64,000 nucleotides of DNA from Anaerobacillus isosaccharinicus (lineage in GTDB: Bacteria > Bacillota > Bacilli > Bacillales > Anaerobacillaceae): the NCBI RefSeq assembly GCF_001866075.3, contig NZ_CP063356.1, positions 1,168,164-1,232,163 of the forward strand. The letters run 5' to 3'. This document shows, in pieces, positions 23,626 to 32,966 of this stretch. Numbering within the stretch: the first letter of the stretch is position 1; the number at the start of each line of letters is the position of its first letter. Made by a program: the position numbers and the translations under genes. The notes under the pieces are model-generated. The model was not told the DNA's origin. It worked only from the letters and a program-made list of their open reading frames with translations, and made no database searches.

Positions 23626-23690
23626 TTAATTAACTCTTGCTGATAGTTAAAAACCTTAAAGTCATTTTCATTAGGGCAATGTAACAAGGG
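23626..23690 (-). pseudogene. 3' fragment of the small DUF family (third locus)
   Basis: About 65 bp match the last 20 codons of the genes at 13013 and 18029 (TTAATTAACTCTTGCTGATAG, AAAACCTTAAAGTCATTT) with one base missing. No upstream part remains; it joins directly to the 21-bp array. Confidence 0.75.
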
Positions 23691-23697
23691 GTTTCGC

Positions 23698-23793
23698 TTA
23701 TAGATTGTTATGTTTGACTTATAAAGTACTTTGTTCCGCTTATAATTGGTCGTGTTTGGATTATAAATGAGCTAGTTTGGAAGATAAAAGGAT
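23698..23793. repeat. Array of 21-22-bp units, inverted relative to 13571
   Basis: Read on the minus strand, five units with a TTATAAGCCAAAC-type core follow one another with a 21-22-bp period. Three carry the same unit-specific tails as the array at 13571-13642 (ACACGACCA, AAAGTAC, ATAAC). The arrays are therefore homologous and ordered, not random simple repeats. Confidence 0.7.
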
Positions 23794-23802
23794 TTCCCTA
23801 AG

Positions 23803-23856
23803 TTAAGTGCCTGGCACGAATAAATGGGACAAAGTACCTGTCCCATTTATTTATCA
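23803..23856 (+). repeat. REP family 2 followed by family 3 hairpin
   Basis: AGTTAAGTGCCTGGCACGAA followed by AAATGGGACA-AAGTACC-TGTCCCATTT, a 10-bp perfect stem. The two families are directly adjacent here. Confidence 0.8.
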
Positions 23857-24062
23857 CTTCTAGTAGTGACAACTTTAATTTTCTATATATTTATTCTGTT
23901 ATTTGTTTACTGTTGTAGATATGAGAAACCTACTAGAATTGAAATTTATGTTTGAAACTGCGCAAAGAGTCAGATTATAGAGTCATTAAAGTGAACTGGG
24001 TGTGGTTAAAATCCCCATCAACAGTTACAATATTAATAAATCAAACAAGCAAGGAGAAGGGC

Positions 24063-24890
24063 ATGCTATTATTTCTAAACTTTTTTAAGAAGGAAAAAAA
24101 CGATACCAAACCAAAACAAGCTAATGCTACCCCATCTAAACCAAAAAGAACGAATGAACATATTGCTACTAGAAAAGGTGAAATAGGAGAATACAAGATT
24201 GATATACAACTGGATCAGTTGCCAAAGGATTGTCGCTACTTAAGCGATCTTCTTGTAAAAAATCCAAAAGCAAAATCAGGGTATTCACAAATTGACCATG
24301 TGGTTTTAACACCATACGGCCTCTTTGTCATTGAAACGAAAAACTATCAGGGGACCATCTATGGCGGGAAAGATCGAAAAACATGGTTGGTTAATGGGAA
24401 GTTTAAAATGATGAACCCTTTTGTACAAAACTACGGGCATATAAAAGCACTAACTTCATTTATTGATAAAAAATACCATGATTTATTCATTTCCATGGTT
24501 TCTTTTACAAAACGCTGCACATTTAAAGTAGACTTAGATTATCGTAAAATAGCCTCGAACGAAATTATAGTATATGACATCGAATTGTCAGAGTTCATTC
24601 ATCGGAAGGTCTCTGTATTGAAAATTCACCACAAAGAACCTCTTCTAAATCAAAGTGACATCTCAATAATTTACAATGCTTACTCGGACGCAAATATTAC
24701 CGATCCAGCGATTAGAGACGAACATAAGCTTGTATTAAATGTGAATACACCCGTTGAAAGTGCTAGTCCTCTCTCTACTTGTTCAATTTGTAATAAACCT
24801 GTTTCAAACAAAGTTAAGACGTATTGTTTATCAAATAAAAAATACAAAGGAAAAATCTATTGTTTCGATCATCAGAATAGCCCTCAGTAA
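24063..24890 (+). CDS. NERD-domain nuclease-like protein with zinc finger
   Basis: 275 residues from ATG 24063 (AAGGAG upstream; an in-frame start at 23952 lacks a ribosome site). Residues 45-165 are a NERD domain: KGEIGEYKI then QIDHVVLTPYGLFVIETKNYQGTIYG, with the D...E-x-K arrangement of PD-(D/E)XK nucleases. The C terminus is a Cys-rich finger (CSICNKPV...YCLSN...YCFDHQ). NERD proteins are thought to process DNA, but substrates are unknown. An N-terminal hydrophobic stretch (LLFLNFF) is short and may not span a membrane. Confidence 0.85.
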   Translation: MLLFLNFFKKEKNDTKPKQANATPSKPKRTNEHIATRKGEIGEYKIDIQLDQLPKDCRYLSDLLVKNPKAKSGYSQIDHVVLTPYGLFVIETKNYQGTIYGGKDRKTWLVNGKFKMMNPFVQNYGHIKALTSFIDKKYHDLFISMVSFTKRCTFKVDLDYRKIASNEIIVYDIELSEFIHRKVSVLKIHHKEPLLNQSDISIIYNAYSDANITDPAIRDEHKLVLNVNTPVESASPLSTCSICNKPVSNKVKTYCLSNKKYKGKIYCFDHQNSPQ

Positions 24891-24922
24891 TAGAGAAAAT
24901 CCATCAAGTAGATGGATTATAC

Positions 24923-25387
24923 TTATACTGTGTTCAGTAATTTTTTCTTTCTAAGGTTTCTGATACCAACTATTAAAAATACTCCACAAGCAGAGCCGAT
25001 ACTATCAATTAGAACATCTCGAACTTCGCCACTTCGACCTGGCACAAATAATTGATGGATTTCGTCAGAGATGGCATAAAGAATGCATACAACTAATGAA
25101 AAAACAACAATCTTGTAACCGACTACACCACTTGACCTATACGAACAAGTTACTAATATACCTAGTACAAAATAAGCGAAAAAATGAGCCCCTTTTCTAA
25201 TGAGAAAACTCAAATTTTCCAAATCAAAACTTATTGTAGGGAAAAAAGTTTCTATTAAAGTTCTCACAACATAAACAAAATTAGAGCTTAATTCACTAGA
25301 TTGAGTTCCCGGCTGGTGAGATAAATAAAAAATTAGGATCATCCAAACCAATACTAAACTCCAAGAAAAATACTTATTAATGCTCAT
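24923..25387 (-). CDS. VanZ-like membrane protein
   Basis: 154 residues, ATG 25387 (GAAGGA 8 nt upstream). Four hydrophobic helices. Conserved VanZ motifs are RKGAHFFAYFVLGIL and YAISDEIHQLFVPGRSGEVRDVLIDSIGS. VanZ-family proteins are integral membrane proteins, one of which gives low-level teicoplanin resistance; general function is unknown. It is convergent with the NERD gene, with a short hairpin (ATCCATC...GATGGAT) between the stops serving both. Confidence 0.88.
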   Translation of the reverse strand: MSINKYFSWSLVLVWMILIFYLSHQPGTQSSELSSNFVYVVRTLIETFFPTISFDLENLSFLIRKGAHFFAYFVLGILVTCSYRSSGVVGYKIVVFSLVVCILYAISDEIHQLFVPGRSGEVRDVLIDSIGSACGVFLIVGIRNLRKKKLLNTV

Positions 25388-25429
25388 AATCAAATTCCTT
25401 CAATTTTTTATATTTATAAATCATTAGCC

Positions 25430-25729
25430 TTGTTATAGTACTCGGTTTCAGTAAGGAAATGCCCAGCACCGACAACGATAAAGTATGTTCCTTTATCTTC
25501 TAATTCTAATAGCTGCATGATTTTGCTGCCATATTTAGGTCTCTTTCACCGAATAGCATTTCATTAAATTCAAAATCCTCACCGTCAAGAGCGTTAAAGC
25601 TTTTTGCGAAACCGTCTATATCTCCATTCACCCAATGCCCATTGTTCAAGGAGTTCCATTTCAGTTGAGCCATCTAAAATGCTATCAAGAATTTCAGCTA
25701 AATAGTCTTCCTGAGCTTCAGCTGACTAT
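25430..25729 (-). pseudogene. TraB/GumN-family pseudogene
   Basis: In shifting frames the minus strand encodes EDYLAEILDSILDGSTEMELLEQW, then FNEMLFGERDLNMA, then KGTYFIVVGAGHFLTET. The LFGERDxxMA and YFVVGAGHF motifs are those of the C-terminal half of TraB/GumN (GumN-like) proteins. At least two frameshifts break it and no start is left. It ends at a family-2 REP (25734). Confidence 0.75.
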
Positions 25730-25731
25730 AT

Positions 25732-25752
25732 TAAGTGCCTGGCACCAGTTAT
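25732..25752 (+). repeat. REP family 2 copy
   Basis: ATTAAGTGCCTGGCACCAGTT overlaps the stop region of the acyltransferase gene on the other strand and marks the end of the TraB/GumN remnant. Confidence 0.8.
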
Positions 25753-27743
25753 TCTTCTAATAGTTTAAGAGATTTTATAATTTCTTCCTTAAGAGGCTCA
25801 GCAAGTGTCATAGAGTACAAATTACTAATGTGATGGCTATCTCTATATACTAATACATTTCCAATAACAGAATAACAAGTTTCCTCATCACAAAAATATT
25901 TAGATAAATCAGCAAAATATACATTTTCAGGAATGCCATTTGTAACCTCCCAAGGAGGAACTTCTGCTAGTCCTGCTGTCCGAGGGACGTTACAATATTC
26001 TGGTCCATTTAATTCAACACATAATGGGATATTTTCCTCCATCCGTGGAGTGTCCCTTATTGCAAATATCGTTGTAATACCTTCGAATTTTTCCCACATT
26101 TCAATATAACCTCGTGGTACGTTAGCCCCATTGCCAATAGTAGCTGGTGTGAAAATTAGATCAGGTGGATTTTCCAATAATGGTTCAATTACTAGGCTAT
26201 TCCATTCTATACACGTATCAGATAACAAGCCATTGAAATCCGAAGTAGAAAATCTACAAGCGTCTTTGTTATATACATCAATTTGCAACTTCAAATCCTT
26301 TGCAAATTGCTCAATAGCAGGAAACCAGTGACCTGAATGGGATCCACCGACAAGGGCAATCGTATAGTCTGGATTATCCGTCTCACCATAAGAGCACACT
26401 TTTAACCCGCTTTCTCTCATTTTGACATAACAATCATCTGAGTAAAAGGTAGGTAATTCACTGATTGCATCTAGAGGAGCTGAAATAGGTTATATACCTG
26501 GTGCGGGGTCAACTTTTTCAAAAAGGACACGCGCTCCTGGGTAATCCATAATGTCATATTCTTCAATCGAACTCTCTTTCGTTTGCTCAAAATAAATTCC
26601 CCAGTAAGTATTTGCAGCTAAAACAGGAACCATAAAAGTGACTAAAATAAAAGCTAGCTTCTTTTTAGAATGCTTCACGGATAATTTTCGAACTGGTGCT
26701 TCAAAAATTTTAGTCGTTATAATAGATAAAATTAAAGTTAAAAGCAAAATGGTAATTCCATCTCGGATTGATACAGTTGTTGCGTTAAAGTAAGTAAAGT
26801 AGAAGATAAGAAGTGGCCAATGCCATAAATAGAAACCATATGATATACTTCCAAAATATTGGAAAGGTTTAGAACCTAATAACTTTTTCACTCCATATGG
26901 ACTGCTATTTTCTGCAGCGATAATGATTAAAATAACGCCTGTGATGGGTACTAATGCTGCATATCCAGGGAAAACAGTTGAAACAGGTAATATAACTCCA
27001 GTAAGTGCGATAATACTTAACCCAATCCAACCGATAAAGGTACTTATAGTTTTATTAATCACTAAATACGGTATAAGTAATGCTACTATTCCTCCTAAGC
27101 TAAATTCCCAAAATCGTGCAAATAAATCAAAATAAGCCCATGGTTGATTTACAGTTGTCATATAAATAGAATAGGTGAGCGAACAAACAAATAGTGTAAG
27201 CAACAACGTTAGTAAGGTTTTACGAAAAGGGAGATTAAATACTTTTTTAGCTATAAAATATGCAGTTATAATTAAAAATGGCCAAATGACATAAAACTGA
27301 CCTTGAATCGACAATGCCCAGTAATGTTGTAATGGACTTGCCTCGTTATTTTGAGCTAAGTAATCCACAGCATTAGTAGCTAGCTGCCAATTTTGATAAT
27401 AGAATGCTGATGAAAAAACTTCAGACATTATTTGTTTCCACTGAACTTGTGGTAAGAGCAAAAATGAAAAAAAGGTGGAAATGAGAAGTACTAAAAAAGC
27501 TAAGGGGAATAAACGTCTACCTAGACCCAATAAATATTCGAAGATTTGAATTCGTCCCTCTTTTTCAATCTTTGCCAATAAAGAAGTCGTAATTAAAAAT
27601 CCTGCAACAATAAAAAAAACGTCTACTCCTCCTGAAACAGTACCTAACCAAATGTGATAAATAGCTATTAAAAACGCAGCAACAGCTCTTACACCTTCTA
27701 ATTCAGGACGGAATTTTTTTTCTGGTACTCTTAAATCATTCAT
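25749..27743 (-). pseudogene. OatA-like acyltransferase-SGNH protein, split by one in-frame stop
   Basis: The membrane O-acyltransferase (acyltransferase 3) domain covers the first ~365 residues from ATG 27743 (GAGGT 6 nt upstream). It has about ten helices and the motifs YHIWLG, GGVDVFFIVAGFLIT and FYLWHWPLL. After a linker, a TAA codon (26490-26492) interrupts the frame. The same frame then continues (PISAPLDAISELPTF...) into an SGNH hydrolase domain with GGSHSGHW and DSHHISN. Such fusions O-acetylate surface polysaccharide or peptidoglycan. The broken gene could still give a membrane half-protein. One C-to-T change (CAA to TAA) would explain it; sequencing error is possible. Confidence 0.82.
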
Positions 27744-27779
27744 TCTATACCTCACTATCTTCTTCATTTATTAGGAGAA

Positions 27780-28136
27780 ACATCAGTCTAATAATCTAAA
27801 GTTCGTGTACATTCTACAATGTGTACACCATAAATATGAAACGTCTCTCCATGAAAAAAGACTCTCGTATATTTCTGCATACTATTGTAGCATTTATTTA
27901 CCAAAAGGTCAGGTAAGATCAGTAAAAAAGAACTTAAAGAAAATGATTACTTTGATCGATGTTAATTCTAAAGTTTCCTTTGGTAGGGGGTTTAAGAAAT
28001 TTGTACACTAGCATAAGGAATCAAAAATTACTTCGTTTCTCATTCCATTCTTTAATCATATAACTAAAAAGAAGCATGAGAACGTCCGTCCCCATGCTTC
28101 AAATGTGATGAAACAAGTTGTTTTGTACCAAAAAAT
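27780..28136. other. Intergenic stretch, one repeat only
   Basis: About 360 bases upstream of the acyltransferase. I see one hairpin of the GTCCCCATGCTTC type (GAAGCATG 28071-28078, CATGCTTC 28093-28100), related sequences of which occur near 13470, 18440, 20250 and 29560, and no supportable gene. Confidence 0.5.
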
Positions 28137-28163
28137 GGGACAAGGGACCTGTCCCCTTGTCCC
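28137..28163 (-). terminator. GGGAC-family hairpin behind the YjcZ gene
   Basis: GGGACAAGGG, 7-nt loop, CCCTTGTCCC: a perfect 10-bp stem directly after the yjcZ-like stop codon. A REP family 3 member likely serving as terminator. Confidence 0.65.
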
Positions 28164-28169
28164 CATCAA

Positions 28170-28382
28170 TTAAAATGCGTAACTAGTTCCGATAATGACT
28201 AATAGAATAAACAACACAAGTATTAATAGAAAACCAGGTCCATGGGTCGGTGCAGGAGCAGGACATCCATAACCGTAAGCATATGGCATAGGTGCATCCA
28301 TTGCGCCAGCCACCATACTAGGTGGTATATTCGGTGGTACATTGGCTCCTGCCATCATATTAGGGGGTAAATTAGCATACAT
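28170..28382 (-). CDS. YjcZ-family sporulation peptide
   Basis: 70 residues. A Pro/Ala/Met-rich N-terminal half precedes a YGYGCPAP segment and the family-defining hydrophobic end GPGFLLILVLFILLVIIGTSY. YjcZ-like peptides are made during sporulation and are small membrane or coat-associated proteins. The N-terminal extension with two PPNxxAGA repeats is longer than in most members. AAAGGAAG precedes ATG 28382 by 8 nt. Confidence 0.82.
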   Translation of the reverse strand: MYANLPPNMMAGANVPPNIPPSMVAGAMDAPMPYAYGYGCPAPAPTHGPGFLLILVLFILLVIIGTSYAF

Positions 28383-28568
28383 ATTCTCAACTTCCTTTCG
28401 GGTTAGTATATTTCACTACATTATACTCACCTAGTTGAGATGTGAACCTGTCTACATGATAAATGGGTGGATGTCACCGTTTTTCAAGCTTTCTAGTTAC
28501 AACAAACATGCCAAGTCTAAAAAGCTCTCTCTAACATTCGAAGGTTGTAAGGAAAGGATCTCATACAA

Positions 28569-29405
28569 TTAGTAATTATTTAGGAAAAACTGATACTGAA
28601 TACTGGAGATGGAACAAAGATTATGGTGTATGACAATTCTAGAATTTTTATAGGCATTGCGAACACCTTGTGAAGCTATAAGCTTCTGCACCGTTATAGG
28701 AGAAATTCTTGTAATTAGATTTTCTAAGTAGGCAGATTGCCTACTCTCTGGATGTCTTTGTGTATTTAAAAATTCTATGATCTGTTCAGCAGTCATGATC
28801 CCAAATCCATGACCAAAAAATGTACCATCGCTCAACTCAACAGCGTTTAGTCCTCGATACCATGACGCATATGGATGATACTCGGGATTATTAAAATACA
28901 CAACATCTCCTGGCAGAAACTGCTTCGAATAAATGTAGTGAATTTCTAGGTCAGGATTTGTATGCCAACTGTATAGGTAGATGTTTTGAAAAATAGAATC
29001 AAAACGACTTCTCCCGATATTTTTTAAGATGGCCTGATAATAAATAATGATGATTGCAGTTGCACACTCAAATCCATACAGGGAGCCGTTTCGATTAATA
29101 TCTAAAATCGCATCTGATGGCCGCACACCTTGCCTCAACAAAAAGCCTCCAGCACTCGTCAAATTCCAGTATGTCGGATTACAACGAGCAGTTTCAAAAA
29201 TGGTAAATGCCACGTCACTCACACTCATCTCCTGAGCGCTTTCCATAATATTCTTTCGAAGATTAATCTCAAATCTAAGCTCATTCATCGAACGATAGGA
29301 AAACAGTTCAGGAGAATTAAGCATTTGTTGAATGATTACTCCTTCTACCTCTCCAAAGTCCATCGTACTATCTAATGAAAACGGTCTTCCAGCAACTTGT
29401 ATCAT
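28569..29405 (-). CDS. tgl: Protein-glutamine gamma-glutamyltransferase, spore coat crosslinking
   Basis: 278 residues from ATG 29405 (GGGGA upstream); ATG 29417 is possible. It aligns with Bacillus Tgl: SYRSMNELRFEINLRKNI, TYWNLT, PSDAILDINRNGSLYGFECATAI with the catalytic Cys about 114, IIIIYY, LYSWH, FLPGDVVYFNNPE, WRGLN-like WYRGLNAV and FFGHGFGI. Tgl forms glutamyl-lysine bonds between coat proteins during spore maturation. It is somewhat longer than the 245-residue B. subtilis enzyme because of the C terminus. Stand-alone gene, consistent with sigma-K-type expression, though I did not identify that promoter. Confidence 0.9.
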   Translation of the reverse strand: MIQVAGRPFSLDSTMDFGEVEGVIIQQMLNSPELFSYRSMNELRFEINLRKNIMESAQEMSVSDVAFTIFETARCNPTYWNLTSAGGFLLRQGVRPSDAILDINRNGSLYGFECATAIIIIYYQAILKNIGRSRFDSIFQNIYLYSWHTNPDLEIHYIYSKQFLPGDVVYFNNPEYHPYASWYRGLNAVELSDGTFFGHGFGIMTAEQIIEFLNTQRHPESRQSAYLENLITRISPITVQKLIASQGVRNAYKNSRIVIHHNLCSISSIQYQFFLNNY

Positions 29406-29554
29406 GTCATTCCCCATTTCATTTAACTTGAAGAAGCGGTTTCCTCGATAAATATTTTTCCCTAACGCTTATCTCTGGAATTATTAACCTATAAATGGTA
29501 ACTTTATTAAAACTTATGATAAGGAGGGGGAATACTTGCTACAAAGTTTTTACT

Positions 29555-29579
29555 GTAAGAGCATGGGGAGACCCGTCCC
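29555..29579. repeat. GGGGAC-type repeat
   Basis: GCATGGGGAGACCCGTCCCC, pairing TGGGGA with TCCCCA; related to the hairpin family at 28071-28100. It lies just outside the IS4-family element. Confidence 0.55.
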
Positions 29580-29636
29580 CATTAGTGTGGGGCTAAGGGA
29601 CATTTTCCATTTATTATTAATTAATACAAGAGACAT

Positions 29637-31041
29637 CACTAGTGTTGCATTAATTAAATTCCACTATTAAAAATACTCAAAATGTTCAATTATTTACTTC
29701 CGTGCATAAAAAAAGTCCTTTATAATGGATAAGTCAGGTGGTAATCCCGTCCAAATCCAATAATAAAGGAACAATCACATGGATAAGATTACACGAAAAA
29801 CTTCATTTGGACAATGGTTTTCACCAATAAATCTCGAATTATTTGATGATCAGGTGAAAACATTGAAATTAGATTTCTACACGAAAAAACTTACGACGGA
29901 ATCATTTTTAAAATTATTACTCTACGCCCAGCTCGAAGAAGTAGAAAGTCTTCATGCGCTGAGTGACTGTCTTTTTGATGACCAGCTTCAAAAAGGTGTC
30001 AACCTTGATTCGATCAGTATCTCTCAGCTCTCACGGCGTTTGAATGGCATGAATCCAGATCTATTTCAAAGGCTTTTTCTGGATTTAGTCTCGAAAATCC
30101 ATGCGAAAACACACTACACCAAGCTAATCATGCCGCTAAAGATCATTGATTCAAGCACATTGCCACTTAATTTAACCAATCACAAATGGGCAAAGTTCCG
30201 CAAAACAAAAGCGGGGGTAAAGCTACATTTGCGCCTTGTTTTTATGGAAAAAGGGATTTCCTACCCTGAAAAGGCTGTGATAACAACGGCAAAGGAACAT
30301 GATCGTGGTCAACTAGAAATCATGGTAGATGACAGAGAATGCATGTATGTATTTGACCGCGGTTATCTTGATTATGAGCGCTTTGATCGCATGACTGATG
30401 AAGGCTACTTTTTTCTTTCTAGACTACGTAAAAACGCAGTTATACGGGAAGTTTACGAATTTAAACTCCCAGAAAGTTCGGCTGTTTTATCGGATCAAAT
30501 GATCTTAATTGGAACACCACAAAAACGTGCTGAAAACTACTTTCGCCTTTTAAAAGTAATTGATTCAAAAGGAAATGAACTTCATTTAATCACAAATCGG
30601 TTTGATTTAAGTGCTGAAGAAATTTCTGAGATGTATAAGTCACGTTGGGCGATTGAGTTGTTTTTCAAATGGATCAAACAGCATCTCAGCATCAAAAAGT
30701 TCTACGGTCAAAGCGAATGGGCAATCCACAATCAAGTGTTTATCGCATTAATTGTTTTTTGCCTACATGTTCTAGCTCAGCACGAAACGAAAAGCAAGCG
30801 AAAAACCTTACAAATTAGTCGCTACTTAAAAGCGGCCTTGTGGAAGCCAGCACATATCTGGCTTCGAAAAATTGAAGGAAAAGCCGTTCCATAATAAACA
30901 AACTGTCGTCGTCCCTAATGTTTAATTGTAAATAAATGCCAAATGGATGGAGCCACCTTTGCTTAGGTATTTACTTTTTTGGCTCTAAACAGGAAAAACC
31001 TTAAGACTGAAAATTCAGTCAAATTTTATGCAACACTAGTG
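29637..31041 (+). mobile_element. IS4-family insertion sequence
   Basis: About 1.4 kb with 14-bp perfect terminal inverted repeats CACTAGTGTTGCAT (29637-29650) and ATGCAACACTAGTG (31028-31041) around a single transposase gene. The outer 8 bp are themselves palindromic, so the exact ends and target duplication are unclear. The copy looks intact and may be active. Confidence 0.8.
29779..30894 (+). CDS. IS4-family DDE transposase
   Basis: 371 residues. The DDE fold shows KIIDSSTLPL (first Asp), YVFDRGYLDYERFD (second Asp) and the YREK signature in YKSRWAIELFFKWIKQHL (Glu). It starts MDKITRKTSFGQWFSP and ends basic. ATG 29779 follows AAAGGAACAATCAC. It catalyses cut-and-paste movement of the surrounding IS. 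Complete, without frameshift. Confidence 0.93.
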   Translation: MDKITRKTSFGQWFSPINLELFDDQVKTLKLDFYTKKLTTESFLKLLLYAQLEEVESLHALSDCLFDDQLQKGVNLDSISISQLSRRLNGMNPDLFQRLFLDLVSKIHAKTHYTKLIMPLKIIDSSTLPLNLTNHKWAKFRKTKAGVKLHLRLVFMEKGISYPEKAVITTAKEHDRGQLEIMVDDRECMYVFDRGYLDYERFDRMTDEGYFFLSRLRKNAVIREVYEFKLPESSAVLSDQMILIGTPQKRAENYFRLLKVIDSKGNELHLITNRFDLSAEEISEMYKSRWAIELFFKWIKQHLSIKKFYGQSEWAIHNQVFIALIVFCLHVLAQHETKSKRKTLQISRYLKAALWKPAHIWLRKIEGKAVP

Positions 31042-31060
31042 TAAATATCGCTATTTATTA

Positions 31061-31338
31061 TCTCGGGGAGTGACAGGCACCGCTTCTCATTAAAAATCGA
31101 GACAGACGAAGTGATCGCTTAATATTCATTTATAAACAAAAAGGGAAAGCGAAAGCTTCGGGTTTGGTACATGCTTAATAAATTAAAAAGCAAATCCAAT
31201 CGATTTTCGGATAGTGAAGATAGAGTTTTGTCCAATCTATCCACTCTATCTGATTCGGATTCTCTAACAAAAGGAAAAGCCCCGTAGAGAATTCTCTCCA
31301 CAGAGCCTTTCGACAAACTTCGGGTGGTGACAGGCACC
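31061..31338. repeat. REP pair with internal hairpin
   Basis: Family-1 REPs at 31061-31082 and 31319-31338 enclose an internal hairpin (GCCCCGTAGAGAATTCTC then CCACAGAGCC, about 31277-31310) like that of the 130-bp unit at 32348-32607. The small frame across it encodes only repeat sequence. Confidence 0.7.
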
Positions 31339-31344
31339 TAACCC

Positions 31345-31593
31345 GTTATACCTGGCACCAAGGTTTGAAAATTAATAAGTTAAGTCCTTGGAGCAACAGA
31401 TTTCCAACAGATCTTCATCAAGTTAATAAGTTAAGTGCCTGGCACTAGGTTTTTCATATTGTTGCAATCTAGGCTCGGTCGCTCTGCCTGGCATCAATTT
31501 TCACTAAAAAGAAAAAGCCCCTCAGAGATTGCTCTCCAAGAGACTCTTTCATTCTATATCTTTCGACATATTTCGGGTGGTGACAGGCACCGC
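31345..31593. repeat. BIME-like composite of family 2 and family 1 REPs
   Basis: Family-2 cores at about 31348 (ACCTGGCACC), 31431 (TTAAGTGCCTGGCACTAG) and 31480 (GCCTGGCATC), then an internal hairpin (AGCCCCTCAGAGATTGCTC...), then a family-1 REP in inverted sense at 31571-31593. Inverted REP pairs around a spacer are the layout of bacterial interspersed mosaic elements. Confidence 0.7.
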
Positions 31594-31598
31594 TTCCA

Positions 31599-31931
31599 TT
31601 AATTAATTTGGATCATCCAATATTTTTCACTATCCCCATGCCAGCCATTTGAATTAATCGCTTTAGAAGGATTACCGAATCCGGCAGCATATCCGTTCAG
31701 ATTAGCACCTACAAGGGATATTTCTCGATTTGTATTTTCTTCTGTGCCACCCGTTGCAATAGGACTATCTTGATCGAAGTCCCATTTAACTAAAGTAACT
31801 TGCTCTGCTTGTGTTTCTGCTGCAGCTACCGAGAATGGTAACGCTAGCGGTGTAAGTAATTGCGAGAATACTAGAATAAAAGCTAAAAATAAAGGAACTA
31901 CACGGACTTTCATTTGTTGTTTAATATTCAT
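31599..31931 (-). pseudogene. N-terminal fragment of a large secreted protein, cut at a REP
   Basis: 110 residues. A long signal peptide (FLAFILVFSQLLTPLALPF, cleavage near VAAAETQA) precedes the start of a surface domain: QVTLVKWDFDQDSPIATGG...ISLVGANLNGYAAGF...NGWHGDSEKYWMIQ. That start is familiar from large extracellular nuclease/nucleotidase-type proteins with SLH anchors. The frame stops 6 bp from the REP at 31571-31593, so the rest of the gene is gone. A minus-strand terminator at 32219-32250 belongs to something upstream. Confidence 0.7.
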
Positions 31932-32026
31932 TCTCTTCTCCTTATGTAATTTATTTTCTTGCTTATGCTGGTAGAATTTCTTTAGTAAGACTTAACACTG
32001 TCATAATAGTACAATACCAACGTTAA

Positions 32027-32056
32027 TTTTATACTAAAATAACGTTAACGTTTTGT
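32027..32056 (-). promoter_or_regulatory. AACGTTAACGTT palindrome upstream of the secreted-protein fragment
   Basis: A 12-bp palindrome AACGTTAACGTT lies beside TTTACA and TATAAA-like promoter boxes on the minus strand about 100 bp before the start codon. Possible operator; which protein binds is unknown. Confidence 0.4.
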
Positions 32057-32218
32057 AAAGTTTTTTACTTTTTGTTCGGGTTTTAAATTGTTTAACCGGT
32101 GATTATAGCGGTTATTTCGGAAAAAATATATTAGTAGGCGAATATTCAAAACTAAACCTTTTGAATTTGAATATAATATTTTCTCTATGAGTGGTTGTTT
32201 ATCTATGATAAAAAATAT

Positions 32219-32250
32219 AGAAAAAAGAGGCTGACAGATCGTCAACCTCT
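32219..32250 (-). terminator. Rho-independent terminator
   Basis: On the minus strand GAGGTTGAC, loop GATCT, GTCAGCCTC is followed by six T. No gene remains immediately upstream of it on that strand, so the gene it once served has been lost or replaced by the 130-bp repeats. The rest of 31932-32347 shows no gene. Confidence 0.75.
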
Positions 32251-32347
32251 CCATTGAAATAATGCCTTAAAAACTATATTTAAATTAAAATTCTTCGGAT
32301 TTACACATGTGAAACAATGACTTGAAAGATATTTTCCTTGGAGTGTT

Positions 32348-32607
32348 AGTGAATCGGGATGAAAAAATATATTAAGTTTCTGGCATCAGTTTTTCTAACA
32401 TAAAAAGAAAAGCTCTGTAGAGATTTCTCTCCACAGAGCCTTTCGACATATTTCGGGTGGTGACAGGCACCGATGTCAGTGAATCGGGATGAAAAAATAT
32501 ATTAAGTTCCTGGCACCAGTTTTTCTAACATAAAAAGAAAAGCTCTGTAGAGATTTCTCTCCACAGAGCCTTTCGACATATTTCGGGTGGTGACAGGCAC
32601 CGATGTC
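32348..32607. repeat. Tandem duplication of a 130-bp BIME-like unit
   Basis: Units 32348-32477 and 32478-32607 differ at only two positions. Each contains a family-2 REP (TTAAGTTCCTGGCACCAG), an internal hairpin (AGCTCTGT...ACAGAGCC) and an inverted family-1 REP. The second unit forms the 3' end of the RAYT gene. Near identity indicates a recent event. Confidence 0.92.
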
Positions 32608-32966
32608 TTATAACGGCTGACTTCAAGCATGCCATTCGTGTCTGAAATCATCTCAGAGAAAAAACGTTTCTCAAACACATGGCCAGTTAAGCGATATTTC
32701 GTATTGTAATAATTGGCATATCGTTTGTTTAACAGTGACATCACCTTAGAAATCGGTTGTTCCTGTGAGCGCATCTGTAAGTGAAAGTGGTTCGTCATGA
32801 AACAATAGGAAACAAGTTGAAATGGAATTTTCTCGTAAATTTTTGCTAGCATATGCAATATTTCAATAAAATCATATCGATCACGAAACAATGGGTCACG
32901 TCGGTTACCACGGCAAACAATGTGGTAAAACTTAGGTGGGTGCCAAATCCGCTTCTGCCTACCCAT
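32502..32966 (-). CDS. REP-associated tyrosine transposase (RAYT), C-terminally truncated
   Basis: 154 residues; the first ~119 are a Y1/HUH transposase domain of the RAYT type: HIVCRGNRRDPLFRD, HUH motif MTNHFHLQ (His 60 and 62), probable nucleophile Tyr in KRYANYYN (about 83) and GHVFEKRF. Homology stops at VSRY, where family members continue with IHLNP. The last 35 residues are encoded by the 130-bp repeat. RAYTs nick and join single-stranded REP hairpins. ATG 32966 overlaps the comM stop by 8 nt with TGGTGA before it, so translation is coupled to comM. Core catalytic residues remain; activity is uncertain. Confidence 0.85.
   Translation of the reverse strand: MGRQKRIWHPPKFYHIVCRGNRRDPLFRDRYDFIEILHMLAKIYEKIPFQLVSYCFMTNHFHLQMRSQEQPISKVMSLLNKRYANYYNTKYRLTGHVFEKRFFSEMISDTNGMLEVSRYKTSVPVTTRNMSKGSVERNLYRAFLFMLEKLVPGT

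Noticed and set aside
13571..23793. 21-22-bp TTATAAGCCAAAC arrays as a degenerate CRISPR
   Set aside because: Only 8-9 bp lie between cores, the same tails recur in two arrays, and no cas genes are present.
31119..31337. 72-residue minus-strand frame
   Set aside because: It is translated from REP and internal-hairpin sequence (compare the RAYT tail); no ribosome site.
32045..32254. 69-residue minus-strand frame
   Set aside because: It overlaps the rho-independent terminator and promoter region of the secreted-protein fragment; no ribosome site or homology.
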